Below are positions 1 through 5,615 of a stretch of 12,635 nt of DNA, in pieces; within the stretch, counting starts at the first letter, position 1; the number at the start of each line of letters is the position of its first letter. Location: assembly GCA_007571355.1 (NCBI GenBank), contig RKRO01000436.1, positions 1-12,635 on the forward strand, given 5' to 3'. The notes under the pieces were generated by a model. That model made no database searches and was not told where the DNA came from. It saw only the letters and a program-made list of their open reading frames with translations. Source of the stretch: Candidatus Poribacteria bacterium (lineage in GTDB: Bacteria; Poribacteria; WGA-4E; WGA-3G). The position numbers were made by a program, and so were the translations under genes.

Positions 1-407
1 AGTTGTACCTGATGGGAGATCACGACTCTGATGATAGATTTTGGGATAACTCGCTTGATGTCAGCAAGGCAAACTATAATGGGCATGTCGGCAGCACAAC
101 GGCTGTTGGGACGTATCCTATGAACGGATATGGCCTATCCGATATGACAGGCAATGTCTGGGAATGGTGTCTTGATGAATACGATGCCGACTTTTATTCT
201 TCTTCTCCGCGTGAAAATCCTATTGCCGGTGGAACTGTGGCTGATATTGTATCCGATTTTATGAATGTTAAAAGTGTTCGCGTGTTGCGCGGGGGTTCTT
301 GGGCAAGCCCTGCTAAGTTTGTGCGGGTTTCTGATCGGACAAGGTTCTCACCCACAAACACCAACAAGGCTCGTGGCTTCCGTTGCGTTAAGTCCGCAGT
401 CCCTTAA
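1..407 (+). CDS. SUMF1/FGE-fold (sulfatase-modifying-factor-like) protein, C-terminal part
   Basis: This is the last ~134 codons of a gene that begins before the window; the frame is open from base 3 to a TAA at 405-407. The fragment shows the typical end of the formylglycine-generating-enzyme fold: GLSDMTGNVWEW, then RVLRGGSW, then the terminal GFRC. In true FGEs a pair of catalytic cysteines lies between RGGS and GFRC. Here that stretch (ASPAKFVRVSDRTRFSP) has no cysteine, so the protein is unlikely to make formylglycine. It is better called a SUMF1-fold domain of unknown role, a fold used also in ergothioneine-type enzymes and in ligand-binding or structural modules. The N-terminal half, any signal peptide and any fused domain (often kinase or repeat domains) cannot be seen. 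Downstream lies a MITE-like element and no obvious operon partner. Family assignment is firm; function is not. Confidence 0.88.
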   Translation, partial: LYLMGDHDSDDRFWDNSLDVSKANYNGHVGSTTAVGTYPMNGYGLSDMTGNVWEWCLDEYDADFYSSSPRENPIAGGTVADIVSDFMNVKSVRVLRGGSWASPAKFVRVSDRTRFSPTNTNKARGFRCVKSAVP

Positions 408-475
408 ACTTGTCGCAGACCCTGTTCGGGTGTGCATCTTTGCACCGAAAATGAATGATTCTCGATAAAAAATGG

Positions 476-493
476 AGGATTTTCGGCTAAGTG
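476..493. repeat. Left terminal inverted repeat
   Basis: The sequence AGGATTTTCGGCTAAGTG is the exact reverse complement of 947-964. Matching stops at both outer edges, then shows scattered matches inward (495-497 with 943-945). Confidence 0.8.
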
Positions 494-525
494 CTGAGAG
501 GGTACATCACCCCGATCCATTGTAG

Positions 526-552
526 GTCGGGTAGAGCGCAGCGAAACCCGAC
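526..552. repeat. Hairpin, GTCGGGT/ACCCGAC stem
   Basis: The 7-bp arms GTCGGGT (526-532) and ACCCGAC (546-552) enclose a 13-base loop, AGAGCGCAGCGAA. The overall wording resembles a short intergenic repeat that I recall from many bacterial genomes; that recollection is unverified. It lies inside the MITE-like unit. Confidence 0.55.
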
Positions 553-647
553 AGGCCCCTTGCCGTTTGCAAATCTAACGAAATCATTATTATCGTAAAG
601 CCCGTAAGAATTGAAACACATCACGTCGAAGCAATGCCCCTCTGATT

Positions 648-666
648 CCTCCTTGATAAAGGGAGG
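648..666. repeat. Hairpin, CCTCC/GGAGG stem
   Basis: The arms CCTCC (648-652) and GGAGG (662-666) can pair, extended inward by T-G and T-A pairs, around a GATAA loop. No T-tract follows, so it is not a good terminator. It is part of the MITE-like unit. Confidence 0.45.
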
Positions 667-776
667 TAGGGGGTTGTCTACGGACAAATGTGCATTTATT
701 TTCGGATGTTACGATAAATACTAAACTTTGAACAATTTTGTTTCCACGTCACAGATACGGCATAGCCTCTCAGAAC

Positions 777-798
777 ACATAGCACGCCGCTGGCGTGC
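777..798. repeat. 22-bp direct repeat with palindromic core, copy 1
   Basis: The sequence ACATAGCACGCCGCTGGCGTGC fills this 22-bp unit (shown here as ACATA then GCACGCC-GCT-GGCGTGC). The core forms a 7-bp stem with a 3-base loop, like a REP unit. An identical copy lies at 826-847, 27 bp away. Confidence 0.7.
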
Positions 799-825
799 AA
801 GAAGGGACAATGCCATTTGCTATAG

Positions 826-847
826 ACATAGCACGCCGCTGGCGTGC
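826..847. repeat. 22-bp direct repeat with palindromic core, copy 2
   Basis: This is identical to 777-798, with the same 7-bp GCACGCC/GGCGTGC stem. It is followed by GGTCTTTTTGAG, so on the + strand this copy could act as a weak terminator. Confidence 0.7.
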
Positions 848-946
848 GGTCTTTTTGAGCGGGGTCGCTTTAATAAGGATTTCGCGCCATTTCCAAAACG
901 CGAGTCCCTGCATGCCTAAGCTGAAGCCTAAAATGGAATATATCAT

Positions 947-964
947 CACTTAGCCGAAAATCCT
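947..964. repeat. Right terminal inverted repeat
   Basis: The sequence CACTTAGCCGAAAATCCT is the exact reverse complement of 476-493. Confidence 0.8.
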
Positions 965-1014
965 TGATACAAGACACCTCCGATGAACGCAAGAAAATAG
1001 ATAGGAGAATCACG

Positions 1015-1536
1015 ATGTCATATTCAGATTATACACCTGAAACTATTGTTGCCCGCGGCGATGCCATATATCAGCAACGGCGGAGAGAAGTTGAGCCGCA
1101 TCATAATGGAAAATTTTGGGTGGTTGATATTGACACGGGTGATTATGAAATTGACGATAAAGACTTTGTCGCTGCTTCTCGACTCCGTGCGAAACACCCC
1201 AATCCCGTGATTTACTGCACGCGAATCGGGTGTCTCACGGCAAATCCACTCGGTTTTAGGCTTTCAGTCCTTACAGACTATCCCTCCGGAACCGTCACCG
1301 CTCGTGGCGAGGCAATATACCAAAAACTTCAGAACGAAGTTGAGCGGCACCACAATGGAGAATTCTTAGTGATTGACATTCAGACAGAGGATTATGAAAT
1401 TGATGTTCGGAGTACAGCAGCTATCAATCGCCTTCTTTCAAAGCATCCTGATGCTGTGATTTATCTTGTACGAATCGGACATCAGGCAGCGTATCAACTC
1501 GGCTCTGGGGGGACTTACGGAACTCTGAAAAAATAG
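1015..1536 (+). CDS. Hypothetical protein made of two tandem 71-residue modules, partner of a clan AA protease
   Basis: I chose the ATG at 1015, preceded by AGGAG at 1003-1007; a TTG at 964 lies in the inverted repeat and has no such signal. The 173-residue product has no signal peptide or membrane segment. Residues 10-80 and 93-163 align without gaps and share about 40 of 71 positions: xARGxAIYQ, EVExHHNGxF, DYEID, KHPxxVIY, RIG, ending LG. Each copy looks like an alpha/beta domain of about 70 residues. I recall single-copy relatives encoded next to retropepsin-like proteases in cyanobacteria and metagenomic bacteria, which matches the gene 23 bp downstream, but no function is known to me. 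The second copy keeps the pattern RIGxxAAYxLG that I take as ancestral; the first reads RIGCLTANPLG and has drifted. The two genes are probably co-transcribed. Confidence 0.8.
   Translation: MSYSDYTPETIVARGDAIYQQRRREVEPHHNGKFWVVDIDTGDYEIDDKDFVAASRLRAKHPNPVIYCTRIGCLTANPLGFRLSVLTDYPSGTVTARGEAIYQKLQNEVERHHNGEFLVIDIQTEDYEIDVRSTAAINRLLSKHPDAVIYLVRIGHQAAYQLGSGGTYGTLKK
1042..1254 (+). repeat. Coding repeat module 1
   Basis: This codes for residues 10-80 of the duplicated protein. It aligns without gaps to 1291-1503, with strong DNA-level similarity around the HHNG and DYEID codons. Confidence 0.8.
1291..1503 (+). repeat. Coding repeat module 2
   Basis: This codes for residues 93-163 of the duplicated protein, the second copy of the module at 1042-1254. 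Confidence 0.8.
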
Positions 1537-1559
1537 ATGGAGACATGCCAAATCTCTAA

Positions 1560-1931
1560 ATGATCACAGGAAGAATTGTTAACAATCAAGAAGCAGTTAT
1601 TGAATTGGAAGTAAGTGGCGCAGGGCATCCACAGAAAGTTGAAGTGGCCGTTGATACTGGCTTTACAGGGGAGTTAATGCTACCGGGCGATTTGATCGAT
1701 ATTCTGGGATTTCCGCGAATTGGCGAACTTCCAATAATTCTCGGTGATGGAAACTGGGTAACCCTAGATCTATATCTTGGGGTAATAGTATGGCACGCGG
1801 AAAAACGCATCGTGCAGGTACTAAGGGCAGATGATGGTAAGGCGTTAGTCGGCATGTCCCTTCTCTATGGAAATCGTTTGATATTAGACATTGTAACAGA
1901 TGGCGAAGTAACAATTGAGACTTTACCATAG
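1560..1931 (+). CDS. Retropepsin-like clan AA aspartic protease (AF_0612-type family)
   Basis: The product has 123 residues. AVDTGFTGEL places the catalytic D-T-G at residues 32-34, and ALVGMSLL (95-102) supplies the hydrophobic-hydrophobic-Gly element that follows in retropepsins. Between them lies a beta-rich stretch. The length is right for a one-domain protease that works as a homodimer. There is no signal peptide, so it should be cytoplasmic. The start at 1560 follows a TAA directly, and that TAA closes a five-codon frame (ATG 1545, M-P-N-L) in the same reading frame, with GGAGA at 1539-1543 placed to serve it. Translation may therefore reach ATG 1560 by re-initiation, or the gene's original start has been cut off by a stop. 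The substrate is unknown; the adjacent duplicated protein is an obvious candidate partner. Family call firm, role open. Confidence 0.85.
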   Translation: MITGRIVNNQEAVIELEVSGAGHPQKVEVAVDTGFTGELMLPGDLIDILGFPRIGELPIILGDGNWVTLDLYLGVIVWHAEKRIVQVLRADDGKALVGMSLLYGNRLILDIVTDGEVTIETLP

Positions 1932-1993
1932 GGCATTCATAGCACTATATTGGGATCCGGAGTCCTTATTACTGTCACTTTTTGGGTAAAAAA

Positions 1994-3154
1994 ATGACTG
2001 AGCAAACCCTTCTTCAACAACTTACAGACTTCTGCCGATGGCTCCGACAAATGGACATCAACGTGACGACAACCAACCAACTCAGTTGGTGCAAAAGCGT
2101 TGCACTGATCGACATCAGTGAACGGGAAACGTTTTATCATACAGCACGGACGAACCTTATCACGCAGGAAGCAGACCTGAAAACATTTGATACTGCTTTC
2201 AACCTATTTTGGCGGTACCCGCGCACGGAATTTGAGGCAGTCGATACAAAAAACGAAACACCCGAACCCGCCAGTCTTCAAGACCTCTCCGATGCTACTG
2301 ACCAACAAGACATGATAGAACAATGGTTAGATGCCAAGACAGAAGACGATGAGGAAGAAGGAGAAGAAGACGATCCGCTCGCTTATAGTGTAGCGGAAGT
2401 CCTAACCCGAAAGGACTTCAGCGAGTTCACAACAGAAGATATGGAGAAAGCACGGGAGATCGTCGCGAAATTGGCAGCGGTGTTGGCAACAAAGTTGAGT
2501 CGACGGAAAGTTGTCGGCAAAAAGGGCAAAACTATTGATTTTCGCAGGAGCTGGCGGAAAAGTCTCGCCCACGGCGGGGAACCACTTGAATTAATTCGGA
2601 AACAGCAAAAAATCAAAAAAACAAAGATCCTACTCCTCTGTGATGTGAGCGGCTCTATGGACTGCTACGCCAAGTTCCTTATCCAATTCATCTACGGCAT
2701 GCAACAGGAACTGAGAGAAGTAGCGGTCGCAGTCTTCAGCACGCACCTGACCGACATCACCGGACTCCTCCGACGGAAAGGATTGGCAGAAGGCTTGAAC
2801 GAAGTGGCGAATGTTGTACCAGACTGGTCGGGTGGGACAAAGATAGGTGAAAGTCTACTGGAATTCTATCGGCAGTTCGCGCCGTCTTTTTCGGCGTATC
2901 GTACTGTCGTCATCCTCATTAGTGACGGTTGGGATCGCGGCGATGTAGATGTGCTGCGGCATTCTATGGAGATGATCCACCGGCATGCCTACCGATTAAT
3001 CTGGCTTAATCCACTACTCGGTAGCGACGGCTATCAACCGATCTGCCGAGGTATCCGCACAGCGTTGCCTTATGTAGACTATTTCCTGCCTGCACACAAT
3101 CTGGAGAGTTTAACACAATTAACAAAAGTATTGATCCCACTCTGGTCAAGATAA
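1994..3154 (+). CDS. VWA-domain protein of the CoxE-like family
   Basis: I start the gene at ATG 1994 (386 residues); an in-frame TTG at 1982 is possible, and neither has a strong ribosome binding site. The N-terminal third is helical. A very acidic stretch follows (around residues 113-126, EDDEEEGEEDD), then a basic segment, then a VWA fold from about residue 210. Its metal-ion site is intact: D217-x-S219-x-S221 (DVSGSM), T282 in WSGGT and D311 in ISDGWD. CoxE-like proteins lack a signal peptide and usually work in the cytoplasm with a MoxR/CoxD AAA+ ATPase in cofactor insertion or enzyme activation. No such ATPase lies next to it here; the upstream neighbour is the protease. A terminator follows at 3205-3224. 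The family is clear, the client protein is not. Confidence 0.87.
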   Translation: MTEQTLLQQLTDFCRWLRQMDINVTTTNQLSWCKSVALIDISERETFYHTARTNLITQEADLKTFDTAFNLFWRYPRTEFEAVDTKNETPEPASLQDLSDATDQQDMIEQWLDAKTEDDEEEGEEDDPLAYSVAEVLTRKDFSEFTTEDMEKAREIVAKLAAVLATKLSRRKVVGKKGKTIDFRRSWRKSLAHGGEPLELIRKQQKIKKTKILLLCDVSGSMDCYAKFLIQFIYGMQQELREVAVAVFSTHLTDITGLLRRKGLAEGLNEVANVVPDWSGGTKIGESLLEFYRQFAPSFSAYRTVVILISDGWDRGDVDVLRHSMEMIHRHAYRLIWLNPLLGSDGYQPICRGIRTALPYVDYFLPAHNLESLTQLTKVLIPLWSR

Positions 3155-3204
3155 AATATAGTAAAGTCCATAATTAAAGAGACATTTCAGGGATTGCGGA
3201 GCCC

Positions 3205-3224
3205 TCCCCTTGTAGGGGGTTTTT
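3205..3224 (+). terminator. Rho-independent terminator after the VWA gene
   Basis: CCCCT (3206-3210) pairs with AGGGG (3214-3218) around a TGT loop, flanked by one T-G pair and followed directly by TTTTT (3220-3224). It lies 50 bp after the VWA stop and separates that gene from the dehydrogenase. Confidence 0.65.
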
Positions 3225-3309
3225 GATAGGGTGTTTCTTCAAGGTTGCCTCGCCCGCTGTCGCGTGTCTCATTAATTTTGAAAACCACTATAAACAAGGA
3301 ATTCTAACT

Positions 3310-4434
3310 ATGCAAGTCCACGCGGCGGTGATGCTCGAACCGGGGCAGATAGAAATCCGCGAATTTGAGAAACCGACACCTACAGACGACGCACTCCTAT
3401 TACAAGTAGATCAGGTTGGCATCTGTGGCAGCGATAAACACATGTATCTTGGACACACCGCCCTCAATTTTCCGGTCATCCCAGGACATGAGGTTGTCGG
3501 GACAGTTGCGGAGATCGGCAAAAATGCGAATCAGGTGATGAATGTGATGGGCGGCCCCATCAAAGCCGGTGACCGTGTGACGGTGGTACCGGGTTCAAAA
3601 AACTGTGGCAGATGCTACTACTGCTTGCACGTACCCGGTCGTCCGACTTTGTGTTCTGGGCGAACCATTTACGGCTTTAGCAACAGCGAGATGCCGCCGT
3701 ATTTGAACGGCGAATTCGCAGAGTATACCTATATCCACGGTAACTCTTGGGTTTACAAGATACCCGACAGTATTCCTGAAGAGATTCGCGTATTGACAGA
3801 ACCAGTAGCCGTTGCGACGCGCGCCGTTGAACGCGCCTGTGCTCCCGGATTGCCTCAAATCGGAGATGGATATAGCATCGGAAGCAGGGTCGCAGTCCTC
3901 GGATGTGGACCGATCGGTCTCCTTGTCGTCGCCGTGTTACGCGATAGCGGCGCCGGTACGATCATCGCCACCGATCTCGTCGAGAGTCGGTTGGATATGG
4001 CAAAGCAGATGGGCGCGGATGTGGTTATCAATGTTGGAGACACAACACCTGAAGAACGGGTTGAACAGATTCAGGAACTCACAAACGGTGTCGGCGTAGA
4101 CATTGCAATTGAGTGTGCTGGATTGCCGGTTGTTTTCGCCGAAGCATTGGATGTGGTACGGCGCGGCGGGAAAGTCATTGAAGTCGGACATTACACAGAT
4201 TCCGGAGATACACGCGTACGGCCGCACCAAATTTGTAACAAAGATCTCGATGTCTGTGGCGTATGGGCATACCCGCAAATCCAGTTTCAGACAGCGTTAG
4301 ACTTCCTTCAAATTACACGCGCACCGCTGCAGGAATTAATTACGCACCATCTGCCGTTGCACCAACTAGAAAAAGGTATTGATATGCTTGGACAAGAAGG
4401 CGTTTACAAAGTCGTCATTGAGCCACAGGCGTAG
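3310..4434 (+). CDS. Zinc-dependent MDR-family alcohol/polyol dehydrogenase
   Basis: ATG 3310 is preceded by AAGGA at 3296-3300, and the product of 374 residues is full length for the family. The GroES-like catalytic domain comes first: GICGSDKH with Cys39, GHEVVG with His60/Glu61, and Glu164 in LTEPVAV as further zinc-site residues. A structural zinc lobe has Cys99, Cys102, Cys105 and Cys115, with nine residues before the last Cys where seven is usual. The Rossmann domain has GCGPIG (198-203), and Asp222 at the end of the second strand suggests NAD rather than NADP. The protein should oxidise a secondary alcohol or polyol or run in reverse; sorbitol, threonine and related dehydrogenases share this layout, and the substrate cannot be told. 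A TTG-started extension to 3223 would run through the terminator and is not credible. Cytoplasmic; probably a single-gene transcript. Confidence 0.92.
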   Translation: MQVHAAVMLEPGQIEIREFEKPTPTDDALLLQVDQVGICGSDKHMYLGHTALNFPVIPGHEVVGTVAEIGKNANQVMNVMGGPIKAGDRVTVVPGSKNCGRCYYCLHVPGRPTLCSGRTIYGFSNSEMPPYLNGEFAEYTYIHGNSWVYKIPDSIPEEIRVLTEPVAVATRAVERACAPGLPQIGDGYSIGSRVAVLGCGPIGLLVVAVLRDSGAGTIIATDLVESRLDMAKQMGADVVINVGDTTPEERVEQIQELTNGVGVDIAIECAGLPVVFAEALDVVRRGGKVIEVGHYTDSGDTRVRPHQICNKDLDVCGVWAYPQIQFQTALDFLQITRAPLQELITHHLPLHQLEKGIDMLGQEGVYKVVIEPQA

Positions 4435-4578
4435 TAAAATAAAGTATCCAGGAGGCGGAAAGATAAAACCGCTTTAATTCAACTATGGCAAGCTCTATTC
4501 CGTTTGAAAAACGCGCGTAACTCCACAAAGCCTCAGGTGTTTTAAAACTAACAATAGCACAAAAGGAGAGACGTTAAT

Positions 4579-5607
4579 ATGAAAAACCACAAAAGCGTCT
4601 TCATGGTAATCTGTTGTTGTATCCTGCTGAACTTCGTTATTGGGATTAGAGGAAGTCCTGCTGCAGATACCAGTGTTTCCATTGCCAATAACGCTGGCGT
4701 ACCAGAAGGCCCACCGATCTACAAAACTATTGAGGGCGCAAAAACCTATATTGTCCAACACCAAAACCGAGATGGCGGTTGGCCCTTAGTCCCCGGTGGA
4801 GATAGTAACGTTGAGAGTACAGCATTTGCAATTTGGGCACTGATTGAAACTGGATGGGGTACCGGTTCACGAGTGATCCGAACTGGAGTCGCGTATCTAC
4901 GAAACACGCAATCGGAAGATGGCAGTTGGAACGATAACACCGCACACACCATCTTTGCCCTCCTCGCTTTAACCGAAGCGGAAACGGACCCAGATGCCCG
5001 GTTTAAAGGTCTCCGTTGGCTGCGGAAAGTCCAAAACCCCAACGGCAGTTGGGGTAGAAGTGAACGCAGCCCCAGCAATCCGCTTTATACGGCTGCTGTT
5101 CTCGCCGGATTCAACAGACTCGGACTCAAATTTGAACGCGATTTTGAGGACGGAACGGACGACATACCTTGGCTCTCCAAAGGAACTGTGTGGCTGTCGG
5201 GATACATTAATTACGACGGTGGTTGGGCGTTACAACGCGGTATGCAGTCCGATGTCTTTCTAACGGCTTGGGTGATGCAAGGTCTGGAACCCGTTTTCGA
5301 CATTAACCCGCAAGTCGCCTGGCTAAAGCAGCTGCAAAATAGAGACGGCGGATTCGGAAGATACAAAAATAGTCCCAGCGACCCGGAAATCACTGCAATT
5401 GCAATTATGGCACTCGCTGCAGGAAACGATCCGTTCAATACGCGACGTGTCGCCATCAGTTACCTAACAAACGCGCGGCAAAAAGATGGCAGCTTCGTCA
5501 GTAATACACCGATGGAACTAAAGGCACCAACGGCGAATCTGCAGTCTACGTGTTTCGTCCTGATTTCGATACACGCCAAAACGCCAGATGAACTGGCGAT
5601 AGAGTGA
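4579..5607 (+). CDS. Exported QW-repeat (prenyltransferase/squalene-cyclase-like) alpha/alpha-toroid protein
   Basis: AGGAG at 4564-4568 precedes ATG 4579. The product of 342 residues opens with a signal peptide (hydrophobic core ~8-23, with CCC at 12-14; probable cut near Ala28-Ala29). The mature part carries six QW-like repeats spaced 40-50 residues apart: QNRDGGW (62-68), QSEDGSW (111-117), QNPNGSW (152-158), a diverged NYDGGW (~211-216), QNRDGGF (253-259) and QKDGSF (301-306), each followed by helices. This is the toroid fold of squalene cyclases and prenyltransferase beta subunits. It is half the length of a cyclase and I see no DXDD acid motif, so it is unlikely to cyclise squalene. Periplasmic proteins of this kind are common and uncharacterised; ligand binding is a guess. 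It converges on the - strand VWA gene with 8 bp between the stops. Confidence 0.85.
   Translation: MKNHKSVFMVICCCILLNFVIGIRGSPAADTSVSIANNAGVPEGPPIYKTIEGAKTYIVQHQNRDGGWPLVPGGDSNVESTAFAIWALIETGWGTGSRVIRTGVAYLRNTQSEDGSWNDNTAHTIFALLALTEAETDPDARFKGLRWLRKVQNPNGSWGRSERSPSNPLYTAAVLAGFNRLGLKFERDFEDGTDDIPWLSKGTVWLSGYINYDGGWALQRGMQSDVFLTAWVMQGLEPVFDINPQVAWLKQLQNRDGGFGRYKNSPSDPEITAIAIMALAAGNDPFNTRRVAISYLTNARQKDGSFVSNTPMELKAPTANLQSTCFVLISIHAKTPDELAIE
5577..5598 (-). terminator. Terminator-like hairpin for the leftward operon, inside the convergent gene
   Basis: Read on the - strand, CGCCAG (5598-5593), loop TTCAT and CTGGCG (5587-5582) form a 6-bp stem followed by TTTT. It lies 18 bases past the stop of the tandem-VWA gene, and the DNA codes for the last residues of the QW-repeat protein on the other strand. 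The stem is short and the T-run only four bases, so strength is uncertain. Confidence 0.45.
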
Positions 5608-5615
5608 CGACACGA

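Larger units (their letters stand above)
476..964. mobile_element. MITE-like non-coding element with 18-bp terminal inverted repeats
   Basis: The 607-bp stretch between the first gene and the next start (408-1014) has no convincing gene. Instead, bases 476-493 and 947-964 are perfect 18-bp inverted repeats (AGGATTTTCGGCTAAGTG and its complement), which bound a 489-bp unit. Inside are at least four further inverted repeats: 494-501 with 766-773, a hairpin at 526-552, one at 648-666, and a pair of identical palindromes at 777-798 and 826-847. No transposase is encoded, so it would be a non-autonomous miniature transposon or a mosaic of intergenic repeats. I could not find a clean target-site duplication next to the repeats, which weakens the transposon reading. 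Its right end lies 38 bp before the ribosome binding site of the next gene. Confidence 0.6.

Noticed and set aside
487..687. 66-codon open frame on the - strand
   Set aside because: It runs through the repeat hairpins of the MITE-like element, has no ribosome binding site and shows no domain.
777..847. Two identical 22-bp repeats 27 bp apart as a CRISPR array
   Set aside because: There are only two copies, no cas genes and no third repeat; the palindromic core fits a REP-like unit better.
728..919. 63-codon open frame on the + strand
   Set aside because: It consists largely of the twin palindromic repeats and has a non-protein-like composition.
964..1014. TTG-started extension of the duplicated protein
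   Set aside because: The start lies in the right inverted repeat without a ribosome binding site, while ATG 1015 has AGGAG in place.
3223..3309. TTG-started extension of the zinc dehydrogenase
   Set aside because: It begins within the terminator's T-run; the family's N-terminus and a ribosome binding site point to ATG 3310.
4454..4475. Terminator after the dehydrogenase (GCGG...CCGC then TTT)
   Set aside because: The stem is only 4 bp with a 10-base loop and a short T-run; too weak to call.
5151..5166. Acidic DGTDD segment as a terpene-cyclase DXDD motif
   Set aside because: The spacing does not match DXDD and the segment lies in an inter-repeat loop.
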